From Aliidiomarina sp. (lineage in GTDB: Bacteria; Pseudomonadota; Gammaproteobacteria; Enterobacterales; Alteromonadaceae), in contig NZ_JAIUMR010000004.1 of the NCBI RefSeq assembly GCF_022565475.1, positions 1-47,529 on the forward strand: DNA of 47,529 nucleotides, in the 5' to 3' direction. Positions 35,988-45,391 of this stretch are shown here, one piece after another. Within the stretch, counting starts at the first letter, position 1. Each line of letters begins with the position of its first letter. Under the pieces are notes generated by a model, which was given only the letters and a program-made list of their open reading frames with translations, did not search any database and had not been told where the DNA came from. The position numbers and the translations under genes are program-made.

Positions 35988-36872
35988 ATGCAGCGAATGA
36001 AATCACGTATGAACGGTAATCGTTGGGCAGTTGCTATCGTGGCTGTGGCTGCGTTACTGATGGTAAAGCCGATATTCGCGCAAGACGTGAGTGAGACCCG
36101 TCTTGCAGACGGTATCTTTATGCTTGAGGGGCAGGGTGGCAATATGATGCTGGTCGCTACCGAATCGCATACCGTGTTAGTCGATGCGCAGTTTGCGCGC
36201 ATGGCGGAGGCCATTGGCGCCAAAGTTGAAGCACTTGGAAGCTTGCCCTTATCTTATCTGATCAACACCCATTTTCATGGTGACCACGTCGGTGGTAACG
36301 CCTATATGAGTGAGACCTTAGGTGCGACGATTCTGGCGCATGCTAATGTGCTCAAGCGCTTAGCGGATGACACTGATTTTCCGCGTGAAGGCTTACCGAC
36401 CGAAACGTTAACCGACCGTCATGCGCTTGATTTAGGTGAATACTCCTTAACGCTCAAACATTATCCTACTGCCCATACGGACGGTGATATCGTGATCTGG
36501 GTTGATGGGCAGAATATCGTTCATGTTGGCGACTTGTACTTTGTCGACCGCTTTCCATTTGTCGATTTGAATTCTGGTGGAACGGTGCAGGGCTATATCG
36601 ACGCAATTAACTCGGTGTTAGCTGATGCTGATGAGCACACGCAAATCATTCCTGGACATGGCCCTTTAGCAACCGCAACGGATTATATACGCCTGCGTGA
36701 CATGATGATCGAAACTCGGGAGCAACTGCGTGCCTGGCATGCAGCGGGTGCTGACGTCGACACTATGGTCGCCACTGGGCTTGACGAAAAATGGGCGGAG
36801 TGGACGTGGAATTTCATCAATGAAGAGCGCTGGATACGAACACTCTTTAATGACTTACAAGCAAGTCATTAA
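35988..36872 (+). CDS. Secreted metallo-beta-lactamase-fold hydrolase
   Basis: A 294-residue predicted periplasmic MBL-fold protein. The signal peptide ends IFAQ near residue 32. The zinc motif THFHGDHVGGN gives H95, H97, D99 and H100; TAHTDGD (about H164), HVGDLYF and IPGHGPLA supply the remaining ligands, so both metal sites look complete. This arrangement is typical of broad subclass B3-like or cyclase-type hydrolases; substrate unknown. ATG at 35988 has GGAG eight bases upstream; the codon 60 bases earlier lies in the terminator hairpin. The stop codon shares bases with the convergent parE stop. Its relation to the pilus is unclear. Confidence 0.85.
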   Translation: MQRMKSRMNGNRWAVAIVAVAALLMVKPIFAQDVSETRLADGIFMLEGQGGNMMLVATESHTVLVDAQFARMAEAIGAKVEALGSLPLSYLINTHFHGDHVGGNAYMSETLGATILAHANVLKRLADDTDFPREGLPTETLTDRHALDLGEYSLTLKHYPTAHTDGDIVIWVDGQNIVHVGDLYFVDRFPFVDLNSGGTVQGYIDAINSVLADADEHTQIIPGHGPLATATDYIRLRDMMIETREQLRAWHAAGADVDTMVATGLDEKWAEWTWNFINEERWIRTLFNDLQASH

Positions 36873-36878
36873 AGAGTG
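36841..36878. repeat. Perfect 16-bp palindrome over two convergent stop codons
   Basis: CACTCTTTAATGACTT (36841-36856) and AAGTCATTAAAGAGTG (36863-36878) are exact reverse complements around a six-base loop. The MBL-fold TAA (36870-36872) and the parE TAA (complement of 36869-36871) both lie in the same TTAA of the right arm. It may serve as a bidirectional terminator, though no T-run follows either arm. Confidence 0.8.
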
Positions 36879-37147
36879 GGATGCATACTTTGGTGTAGAA
36901 CCCTCACGATATAGATGTGGGTCGATTTAATTTGATAGTAGATCACATGTTTCTTAAAAAAGTGTCGACGCGCCTTTTCCAGTAGATCGCTACATTCGGA
37001 GCCAATTTTAGGCGAATGAGCAAGGAGGTTGAGTGTTTCGTCGAGATCATTGAGGTAGTTTTCCGCCTGCTCCTCGCCGAAACTAAGTAATGTGTATTCA
37101 AAGATCGATGTAAAATCTACCGCTGCTTGCTTAGAAAGCTTATACAT
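36869..37147 (-). CDS. parE: ParE/RelE-family toxin
   Basis: A 92-residue type II toxin of the ParE branch, whose relatives poison DNA gyrase. The start MYKLSKQAAVDFTSIFEYTLLSFGEEQAENYL is typical, and the core HFFKKHVIYYQI and YIVRVLHQSMHP matches the conserved C-terminal strands (RVLH.RMD/HP-like). It overlaps the antitoxin gene upstream by eight bases, as usual for a coupled pair. Its stop overlaps that of the convergent MBL-fold gene by four bases. Confidence 0.92.
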   Translation of the reverse strand: MYKLSKQAAVDFTSIFEYTLLSFGEEQAENYLNDLDETLNLLAHSPKIGSECSDLLEKARRHFFKKHVIYYQIKSTHIYIVRVLHQSMHPTL

Positions 37148-37379
37148 GTTGCGCTTTCACTTGTTCAGCAAGATCCCGCAGACTATAGTCACTTTCACCA
37201 CTAGCGACTCCGGTCGCTAGTGCTTCTTTCAGCACCGTGATTTGGTACTCTTGTTGCTCGAGTAAGCGCAACGCAGAGCGAACGACTTCGCTTGTTGAGC
37301 CGTAGCGGCCAGATTGAACTAGGTGATTCACGAACTGGTCAAGTTCTGAACCAATGGTAACGCTTGTTGTGCGAGCCAT
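37140..37379 (-). CDS. parD: ParD-family antitoxin
   Basis: A 79-residue CopG/ParD-type ribbon-helix-helix antitoxin. The N-terminal strand ARTTSVTIG and the motif SGRYGSTSEVVRSALRLLE are the DNA-binding and dimerisation core; the C-terminal tail (ESDYSLRDLAEQVKAQ) would wrap around ParE. ATG at 37379 has AAAGG seven bases upstream; a TTG two codons earlier is not needed. Autoregulation at the region 37380-37440 is expected for this family. The 196 bases between this gene and mshQ hold no other gene. Confidence 0.92.
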   Translation of the reverse strand: MARTTSVTIGSELDQFVNHLVQSGRYGSTSEVVRSALRLLEQQEYQITVLKEALATGVASGESDYSLRDLAEQVKAQHV

Positions 37380-37575
37380 AAACAAACCTTTACTGAGTTA
37401 AACTGTATGAAATATTAACACAAGTTTAGCAGGCTAGTAGAGGTTTTCAAGTCAACTCAGCCATTGTCCCTTGAATTACAGCTTTATAACACCATGCTTT
37501 AGTCGTGGCCTTCTGAGCGATTATCCACCCTAAACCCTGCAAGCACAGGCTGCCACTATTGACGTATGTGGGTCG

Positions 37576-40500
37576 CTAACGTAGCTCTAACCAGAAGATG
37601 ATCCGGTCGTTGCCACGATACTGTCCGAAACTCGCAAAGGCTCGGGGGTCGCGGTGGGTATTGTTTTCGGCATCGACCCAATCGAATTCAAGCCATGCTG
37701 GTGCATCGTATTCAAATTCGAACTCGTCAAAACTGCCGCTGACCGTCGGTGGCAACCACACCAAGTCACCCGGCGGCACCAGACCTTGGTCAAATATACC
37801 ATCGGTGCCGTCTGCAGTAGACGTAGTGGAACTAGGATCAAGTAGTTGTAAATTAGCGACTGCAAAATTAGTGCAACTGTCATTGGTGTGAACGACAAAG
37901 TTGTTACCGTTCCATATCTGCGTGCGCAGATCCACCGGTAAAGGTTGCTCTTCTGGACCAAAGGTATTTTCCAACACCATGCGACCATAGACGAGATTTA
38001 GCGTGCCCGATAGGGGGGCGGCATCACCGGACACTGTACTCAAGGTCGCGGTACTTGCACTGAAGCCACGATTGTCCAGTTCGTCGCTAATTTGCAGGCC
38101 AACGCGTGCTTCTGGGTAGGGACCGTCGGGGGTATCGTCAGCACGTCGATTAAAAACGATCGAGTCTTCCACAAAGGTTAAAATGCCATCTTCCCACAAC
38201 GAGGCAGCATTGAATCCAAAACGGGTGTTGAATTCATTTGCGGGGCTATCTAATGGGGTTAAACTCGCGATCACACCGTTAACTTCGGCACTGCCCAAAT
38301 ATCCGCCACGACCATAGTTCTCAGTACGGTTACCATTGGTATTCACTGCGTGAAGCGTAAAACCAACGAGGATATCCGGTTGCCCCATGTAACTAAAACC
38401 ATCGACCGTACAGGCATTGACGACGCTCGAGTCGGCGACTACAAATCGATCGGGATAAAAACGCCCAACTGGACTTACTGGTCGCTCAAAGGCATCACCA
38501 CCACCTAAATAGTCATTGCCAACTAAGCTGGCGACTAACCCCAATGTTCCGACTTCACTCCAGGTGAGTCCACTATTTTCGAATGCACCCGTGATTGCGG
38601 AAGAAGGTATAAAACTACCAAGGCCGGACAAATTACCTTGGACGCCGTTTGCTGGGAATACTACGGAATCGATGGCGGCAGAGACGTCAACGATCGGAGA
38701 TTCATTGCCAAAATTCGGTGTTGGGTCGCCATCTGCGTTGAGCGACTGCACAATCACCGAAAAGGATTCGCCAGCGGCACGATAGCCAGGACCGGTGTTC
38801 GTGGTGGCTGTCCAAATGTTATTATCGTTATCAAGGGCACGGACTATAAGCGAGTAGGGTTTGACGACAAACTCGGTCGTACTCATACCGGTCAAAGTCA
38901 CCGGTGGGTCATTAATGTCTGGGTTGTTCGCATTCGGCTCGGGGGCTAAAGTCAGCGAACCATGCAAACGCAAAAGTCCAACATCGCTATAACGATGGGG
39001 TAAGACGGCAGTGCCGGTGGCGTCGAAGGTGACGCTCACCGGAGCCAAGTTATTCACCACACTGTTGCTATTGAACCCAATTTCAGTGCCGTCAACGGTA
39101 TAGGCTTGGCCGGCAACACAGTCGGCTGGATTTAAGCACTCAACGCCTATGTTGACGGTTTGTGGGCCTTCCACACGCGCTTCACACGCACCGGTTGTGT
39201 TGTTCGTCTGAACAGCACGCAGGGCGACATTAAACGGCGAGCCGGCAAATTGATCGGGAATCGGGCTACTGCCATTATTAGCGGTGAAAATCAGGCCTGC
39301 GGTTTGAAAGTTGATTTGACAGGACGTCGGTGTTGAACCCGTCGGGTCAAAGCACTGGACGGGATTTTCTGCCGCCACAGTGGCTGAACTAACGCTCAAT
39401 GTCGTTGTTCCGCCCGGCACATTGCGCAAACCGGCGGCGCCAGAGCCACTATTCAATGCCAATGTTCCACTGGTACCTGATGTGCTGGTTAAATCACCAC
39501 CTTGCCAGTTCGAGCCGGCAGCCGTTGAGGCCACCGTAACGCTTACCGGGTCTTGGTACAGCGTTGAACAGCTGGCATCGGCACACGCATCAACAATCAC
39601 GGGCGCACTGTAGCAGCTTATTAAGCTGAGTGGGTGACGAACCCGGTAATGGTGAATTGCCGTCTCATCTTGTTCACAGCCCAGAGCCGAGTTGATACTA
39701 CTCTCCACTTCAGCTGTGTAAATAAACTCGGTTCCAGTACCTACATCAATGGAACCAGCAACTAATATACTGCCTTGAATAGTGTTGTTATTACCGAAAT
39801 TAATATTGTTGTTGGCTGCAGGTCCATATATTAATCCATTAAAATTGACTGGGGCGTTATTACCTTGATTACCGTTGCCAATATCAATAAACGCTCCATC
39901 ATAAAGGTAGACTCGAAAGTTACCTACATTTCCGTTTGTGTTAATTTCAACTTGGTTAGGACTGCCTCCTTGTGCGCTCTCAATGGAATTCTTAATGAAT
40001 ATATTGACGGCCCCGCCTGACGTAATGATTTGTATACCATTGCCAATTCGAAAATCTTCAATAAAGTAATCACCGGCTTGCATCGTTAATGTCGAATTAT
40101 TTCCTATAGTGAGCCGTTTTATGTAATAAGTGCCCGAAGTCAGAATTCCATTATTGTTTGGAGTGACTTGATTATACGTACCTGGGTTTATTGTGTTTCC
40201 GGATACATTTGTATTGGATGTGAAAGTCGGAAATACAGCTGGATCTAATGGAGGTAAATTTAGACTAACCGTATCGACCACGCCAACTGGCGTCGGGGTA
40301 TTGCCAACACCTTGAATAGGTTGATTATTTATGGTTGAGTTCACATATGTAAATCCACTGAGTCCGACAATGCCGAAGCCGGTTGCTGTGGTGATTTCGT
40401 CGCAGAACTCGGGAGGTGCTTCAGAGCATAAGTTTGGGGTTACTGAATTATACTGACAATCGCCGTAAATTGCGCTGTTCGGCCAATTCCCCGTAATAGT

Positions 40501-41721
40501 ACCCCAATCTGAGCGCACAATAACGTTGCCGTAAACAATTGAATCGGTCATGTATACATGGTGTAAACCATCATGATCATCGGTAGTTTCAACGTTACCT
40601 ACCACAACGCTAGAGTTCAAATTCACTTCAAAGCGCGCTTGTAAATTCCCAGTAACTTGTGCGTTATTATTCACAAAAATCCGGTGGGCATTAGGAATGT
40701 TGGCATTAATAACACCGCCGTTAATGGTTACATTGTTTTGGCCGGCGCTGATGTTACCTGAAAGCATATTAACGTTATTCAGAATAATTGGATTATTCGC
40801 CGCGGTTAGATTACCGGAAACAGTGCTGTCACTTATTTCGATGCCATTATTTCCAGCCGTAATTCCATCTCGTATAGTAGCCCCAGAAGAAACAGTTACT
40901 TTACAGCAGTTCGAAAGGACTAAACCGGTATAATCACCACCCACGATGTTAATTGAACCATTAGTTGATGTGGTGGTTCCTGTTACGTTCACACTAGTTA
41001 AATTGAGAGCGTTTGCAGCCTGTATATTTCCATTTACGTTCCCATTAGTGATGGTTAGGCTACCATTACTGATAACGTTATTGCCAAACGTTGTATTGCT
41101 AGCGGTGAACGCATTTGCGGAGCTGGTGGTGCCGGCAACGGTGCTATTATCAATGGAAAGGCTGCTATTACTATTCACACTACTATTAAAAATAGCGCCA
41201 TTGGCGTTCAAGGCAGCACCAGAGGTAACGCTGCCATGGACTGTACTGTTGTTCACCGTTACAGTTGAAGATGTACTAATGGTACCGTGAACTACAGTAC
41301 CATTTTCTAAGAGCGCTCTAGGCGTGTTTGTTATTGAACCGAATAGCGTTGAGTTGTTCAACTGAATAAGGTTGCTGCCACCTGCCCTTAGGGTAATGTC
41401 ATTGCCATTACCGCCGAAAGTGACATTACTTACATTAATGCCATTTTGCGAAACAATATTAATCGGCCCTTGTGAAGTAACCACATCGCCAGAAGCCAAT
41501 TGTAGCGGTTGCCCCCACGTGCAAGTATATGTGTTACCACTCCAGGTTCCTTGACTACCACTACAAATTGCTGGTCGATTGGGTGCGGTTAAATCATATG
41601 TATTGGCGTTAGCGTTGAAGCTTAGGCTGGCAAAAAGCAATACAGCCATAGGTAAAGCTAGTGCTAAAAATCTATGTAATGGCCGCATTAAAAAACTTAA
41701 ATGGCACTTAGAAAACCCCAT
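37576..41721 (-). CDS. mshQ: MshQ, large secreted MSHA tip-type protein
   Basis: A 1381-residue exported protein. ATG at 41721 is chosen for its GGAGG six bases upstream and a signal peptide ending NANA (residue 39); the longer open frame to 41844 lies inside mshP. Residues about 75-440 are low-complexity N/S/T/G/V/I repeats of roughly 17-20 residues, suggestive of a beta-helix. About 540-680 carry the GDYFIEDFRIGNG and FNGLIYGPA segments seen in MshQ proteins. From about 690 (HHYRVRHPLSLISC) to the C-terminal FGQYRGNDRIIFWLELR is the DUF6701-type region. The DNA for the first half is AT-richer than the second. MshQ probably acts at the pilus tip. It overlaps mshP by 14 bases. Confidence 0.88.
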   Translation of the reverse strand: MGFSKCHLSFLMRPLHRFLALALPMAVLLFASLSFNANANTYDLTAPNRPAICSGSQGTWSGNTYTCTWGQPLQLASGDVVTSQGPINIVSQNGINVSNVTFGGNGNDITLRAGGSNLIQLNNSTLFGSITNTPRALLENGTVVHGTISTSSTVTVNNSTVHGSVTSGAALNANGAIFNSSVNSNSSLSIDNSTVAGTTSSANAFTASNTTFGNNVISNGSLTITNGNVNGNIQAANALNLTSVNVTGTTTSTNGSINIVGGDYTGLVLSNCCKVTVSSGATIRDGITAGNNGIEISDSTVSGNLTAANNPIILNNVNMLSGNISAGQNNVTINGGVINANIPNAHRIFVNNNAQVTGNLQARFEVNLNSSVVVGNVETTDDHDGLHHVYMTDSIVYGNVIVRSDWGTITGNWPNSAIYGDCQYNSVTPNLCSEAPPEFCDEITTATGFGIVGLSGFTYVNSTINNQPIQGVGNTPTPVGVVDTVSLNLPPLDPAVFPTFTSNTNVSGNTINPGTYNQVTPNNNGILTSGTYYIKRLTIGNNSTLTMQAGDYFIEDFRIGNGIQIITSGGAVNIFIKNSIESAQGGSPNQVEINTNGNVGNFRVYLYDGAFIDIGNGNQGNNAPVNFNGLIYGPAANNNINFGNNNTIQGSILVAGSIDVGTGTEFIYTAEVESSINSALGCEQDETAIHHYRVRHPLSLISCYSAPVIVDACADASCSTLYQDPVSVTVASTAAGSNWQGGDLTSTSGTSGTLALNSGSGAAGLRNVPGGTTTLSVSSATVAAENPVQCFDPTGSTPTSCQINFQTAGLIFTANNGSSPIPDQFAGSPFNVALRAVQTNNTTGACEARVEGPQTVNIGVECLNPADCVAGQAYTVDGTEIGFNSNSVVNNLAPVSVTFDATGTAVLPHRYSDVGLLRLHGSLTLAPEPNANNPDINDPPVTLTGMSTTEFVVKPYSLIVRALDNDNNIWTATTNTGPGYRAAGESFSVIVQSLNADGDPTPNFGNESPIVDVSAAIDSVVFPANGVQGNLSGLGSFIPSSAITGAFENSGLTWSEVGTLGLVASLVGNDYLGGGDAFERPVSPVGRFYPDRFVVADSSVVNACTVDGFSYMGQPDILVGFTLHAVNTNGNRTENYGRGGYLGSAEVNGVIASLTPLDSPANEFNTRFGFNAASLWEDGILTFVEDSIVFNRRADDTPDGPYPEARVGLQISDELDNRGFSASTATLSTVSGDAAPLSGTLNLVYGRMVLENTFGPEEQPLPVDLRTQIWNGNNFVVHTNDSCTNFAVANLQLLDPSSTTSTADGTDGIFDQGLVPPGDLVWLPPTVSGSFDEFEFEYDAPAWLEFDWVDAENNTHRDPRAFASFGQYRGNDRIIFWLELR

Positions 41722-42169
41722 CGGTGGCCTCCAAAATAATGCGTTTTGAATAATTCGTTGCCCCAACACTGCAGACACCCTCAGCGACAATGCGAAAGTG
41801 CTGACCACTAAAGGGGGCTGGAATCGTATAGGCGACACAGTCAATGTCTGCGCTGCATTGGTTCAAACCATCCGCCGTAAAACTATAACTGACACTGGTA
41901 CATTCACTCGCAGCAACCGGCTGGTCAAATGGAAAAAGGTCAGTTAAGAATATCTCCGCTCCACTGCGTGCGGCTGCGTATGCTCTAGCCCCATACACCT
42001 CGCTGACCGTTGCACGGCTTAGGTCACCAAGAATCCGTACCATAGCGATACCGAGAATACTCATCACGACAATAATAAAAATGGCGACCACCAGCGCGCC
42101 GCCGCGTTGCTTGAACGGCGGATTTCGCTGCTGCGAACTGTGAGATCTAAAATTTCGACTAGGGAACAT
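41708..42169 (-). CDS. mshP: MSHA biogenesis protein MshP (PilX-like)
   Basis: A 153-residue minor pilin-type protein. After a basic leader, FKQRGGALVVAIFIIVVMSILGIAMVRIL forms the N-terminal hydrophobic helix typical of PilX/GspK-like proteins, without the classical FTLIE start. SRATVSEVYGARAYAAARSGAEIFL is the conserved helix continuation. Four cysteines follow (ASECTS, LNQCSADIDC and EGVCSVG), likely forming disulfides. It overlaps mshO by 11 bases and mshQ by 14. Confidence 0.85.
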   Translation of the reverse strand: MFPSRNFRSHSSQQRNPPFKQRGGALVVAIFIIVVMSILGIAMVRILGDLSRATVSEVYGARAYAAARSGAEIFLTDLFPFDQPVAASECTSVSYSFTADGLNQCSADIDCVAYTIPAPFSGQHFRIVAEGVCSVGATNYSKRIILEATDGVF

Positions 42170-43010
42170 TGGGCGCGTGAACCTCGTGAAGAATCTGCAG
42201 TGGTTCGTTGCTCGAACCGCGTTGAAAACGCCAGTCGATTTGCACTAAATTATTCCGCTGCAAAGTCGGCTCGAATACTCGAAAGGGCCGTTCATCCGTT
42301 TGACTGGTGTCATTAACAAGATTGACCGCCATAACTTCATACGTTGCGCTGCTGAGTAATTCTGCATGCGTATTTTGATTCTGTGAAAGCCCGTAATCGC
42401 TATAGCGCTCGAGGCGGTTCTGCGCTTCATTGTAACACCAGGATACGGGGTTGCCAGTCACATAGTACCGTCGCGCCGGGCTTTCGGTTGGAAAAAATGA
42501 TGGTGTCGTATTGTAATTAATGGTTAGCAGTCCGGACTGAGGTGTATCGAGGTCAACAGTATCAATTTCTTTTCGGCGTAAATTTGACGGACCGTAGATA
42601 AATTGAGTTGACGTTGCGTAAACAAATAAATAACGCCCCTCGAGTTGATCACTACGAATGGGTTCAACAACGATAAAATCGTCGTTTGCGGTTAATCCGG
42701 GGCGCGGAATTTGGAGGTAGTTGCTGCTCGTAATCACCGGCAAAAATTCGATACAGCGTTGGTTATCACTGTCGTCAACTCGAATACTGCGCGGCAAAGC
42801 ATTACGCAATTCAAGAGACAGGCGTTCGACCGCAAAGCGACTTTGGGAAATTAACTGTTCGCGGCCAGTGGTGTCGCTGTATATCTGAGCACCAAAACCG
42901 AGATAACGAAAGGTAAAAATACCAACAAAACCGAGTAAAACAATCACAGTCACCAGTTCAACTAGGGTATAGCCCAACTGTGGGCGAGGAGATGTGGAAC
43001 ACCGGAGCAT
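42159..43010 (-). CDS. mshO: MSHA minor pseudopilin MshO (PilW-like)
   Basis: A 283-residue PilW/GspJ-like pseudopilin. The leader RPQLG precedes the mature YTLVELVTVIVLLGFVGIFTFRYLGFG, so residue 1 is Tyr rather than Phe, while Gly(-1) and Glu5 are conserved. SQSRFAVERLSLELRNALPRSIRV is a characteristic GspJ/PilW segment. The rest is a beta-rich domain with two cysteines. It overlaps mshD by one base and mshP by 11, indicating a coupled mshD-O-P-Q operon on the - strand. Confidence 0.87.
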   Translation of the reverse strand: MLRCSTSPRPQLGYTLVELVTVIVLLGFVGIFTFRYLGFGAQIYSDTTGREQLISQSRFAVERLSLELRNALPRSIRVDDSDNQRCIEFLPVITSSNYLQIPRPGLTANDDFIVVEPIRSDQLEGRYLFVYATSTQFIYGPSNLRRKEIDTVDLDTPQSGLLTINYNTTPSFFPTESPARRYYVTGNPVSWCYNEAQNRLERYSDYGLSQNQNTHAELLSSATYEVMAVNLVNDTSQTDERPFRVFEPTLQRNNLVQIDWRFQRGSSNEPLQILHEVHAPNVP

Positions 43011-43573
43011 CAGTAATTACCTCGAATAGCGGTAAATTTGAAGTCTTGCCCTTGCGGGGTAGTCACGGTGACTTCCACGCGCTTAAAGCGCGTAATTGTT
43101 GTATCACAGTTCCCGAAACTATCGCTGTAACAGACATTTATAGCGTAATTAAAGTTAGGGAAGCGATCAGCGAGATCCTCACCGAGCGCGCCGGCAAGGG
43201 ACTCACTCAAATGTAACTCATGATAGTCATCGACATCGTTAAACGCTTCACGACTTTCCGATTCGGGGCCGAGATCCTCGGGAGCGGTGCACTGGGGTGC
43301 GTCAATCTCTCCACATCGCAACTGACCACCGGTAAAACTACTTTGTTGGTCAAAACCTTTACTCATAATCTCGTCCAGCAGGGCTTGCCCTAAAGCGGCT
43401 GCTCGAATTTGCAAAACGGGTTCTGCACTGCGTTGAGCCTGCGGAAAAATGATGACCGTTAAAATAATGAATGAGAGTCCAAGGGTGACAATGCCGACAA
43501 TAATTTCAATAAGCGTAAAGCCAGATTGGCTTTGTTGACAGCGGTTTGTCTGATTTTGAGCTTTTGCAGTCAT
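43010..43573 (-). CDS. mshD: MSHA minor pseudopilin MshD (PilV-like)
   Basis: A 187-residue pseudopilin, first gene of the inverted block. The leader SQSG precedes FTLIEIIVGIVTLGLSFIILTVIIFPQAQRSAEP, where mature Glu5 is present; the QIRAAALGQALLDEIMSKGFDQ helix is typical of the PilV/GspI-like group. Four cysteines occur in two close pairs (RCGEIDAPQC and VCYSDSFGNC). GGGAG lies six bases before ATG. The 146-base space shared with divergent mshC is AT-rich and should hold both promoters. Confidence 0.87.
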   Translation of the reverse strand: MTAKAQNQTNRCQQSQSGFTLIEIIVGIVTLGLSFIILTVIIFPQAQRSAEPVLQIRAAALGQALLDEIMSKGFDQQSSFTGGQLRCGEIDAPQCTAPEDLGPESESREAFNDVDDYHELHLSESLAGALGEDLADRFPNFNYAINVCYSDSFGNCDTTITRFKRVEVTVTTPQGQDFKFTAIRGNY

Positions 43574-43625
43574 GTAAAACTCCCTGACATTATTGAATGA
43601 TCATAACTCATCCATGCAACAATGT

Positions 43626-43634
43626 TGATATACT
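43626..43634 (+). promoter_or_regulatory. Candidate extended -10 promoter for mshC
   Basis: TGATATACT fits TGn-TATAAT with one mismatch and would start transcription near 43641, about 80 bases before mshC, in the divergent space with mshD. No good -35 was found. Confidence 0.35.
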
Positions 43635-43719
43635 GTTATTCATACTACATTTTTTTGTTTAAACTGCCTACGTGATGACGGTTATTAAATAAATTGCATA
43701 GGCGATAAGGATCATAGAG

Positions 43720-44217
43720 TTGACTTACAAATCGCACCAAAGTGACGGCTTTACATTGGTGGAGTTAATCACGGTTATGGTTTTAATTGGCATTTTAGCG
43801 GTGTCGGTAGGCCCACGTTTTTTTACTGGCGGAACCGTTCCTGAAGCAACGATTGAGGCACGGCTGTTGAGTTTACTTCGGTTACAGCAACAACGCGCCA
43901 TGCAAGATAGTATAAATCGCTGTTACGGCATTCAATTCAGTGCATCGCAAATTACCCCGCTTGATTGTGCCGAAACGGTCATAGCTGAACGTGTCATTGT
44001 CCCGTCGGATCCGGTTAGCGTTAATGTTACGTCTAGCTTACCCGGAGCGGGCTCTGAATTTTTGTTTAACAGTCTTGGTTGTCCTGTTTCATCAAACCAT
44101 GAAACTAGCGCCGAAGATTGCGGTCTGAGCAATGTTGAGATTCAAATTAGCGGGCTTGAAACTCGGCAAATTTGTATCCAAAGCCAAGGCTATATTCGCA
44201 GTGGTGCGTGTAACTGA
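43720..44217 (+). CDS. mshC: MSHA minor pseudopilin MshC
   Basis: A 165-residue FimT/GspH-like pseudopilin. The leader SDG precedes FTLVELITVMVLIGILAVSVGPRFF with Glu5 intact; EATIEARLLSLLRLQQQRAMQDS is the typical conserved helix with following beta-domain. Six cysteines follow, including C-terminal RQICIQ and SGACN. The start is TTG at 43720, because an in-frame TAG lies seven codons upstream and no ATG or GTG is between; AAGG is nine bases before it. It alone of the pseudopilin group remains on the strand of mreB. Confidence 0.87.
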   Translation: MTYKSHQSDGFTLVELITVMVLIGILAVSVGPRFFTGGTVPEATIEARLLSLLRLQQQRAMQDSINRCYGIQFSASQITPLDCAETVIAERVIVPSDPVSVNVTSSLPGAGSEFLFNSLGCPVSSNHETSAEDCGLSNVEIQISGLETRQICIQSQGYIRSGACN

Positions 44218-44258
44218 TCGGAAACGTCATAAAACTTGTTAAAACCGTGAAAACTCGC

Positions 44259-44287
44259 TTGCCGCAAGGATTTCAGCTTGGTAAAGT
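44259..44287 (+). promoter_or_regulatory. Candidate sigma-70 promoter for mreB
   Basis: TTGCCG (44259-44264) and TAAAGT (44282-44287) are 17 bases apart, 58 bases before the mreB start. Downstream, AGGG just before and CCCT next to the start codon could form a small hairpin over the ribosome-binding site. By-eye match. Confidence 0.35.
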
Positions 44288-44338
44288 TAGCGCTTAGTTA
44301 CTGTTCTCCACAATAATAACCACGAGTAAAGGGAATAA

Positions 44339-45388
<1,050 letters not shown>

Positions 45389-45391
45389 ACT

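Noticed and set aside
37386-37575. Mobile-element ends flanking parDE
   Set aside because: No direct repeats or terminal inverted repeats matching the palindrome at 36841-36878 were found on the other side.
39680-41600. CRISPR-like or exact tandem DNA repeats in the first half of mshQ
   Set aside because: The periodicity is at protein level only; no exact direct repeats of constant length with spacers were seen.
41722-41844. 41-codon N-terminal extension of mshQ
   Set aside because: It lies inside mshP and would displace the signal peptide; the ATG at 41721 has an ideal Shine-Dalgarno.
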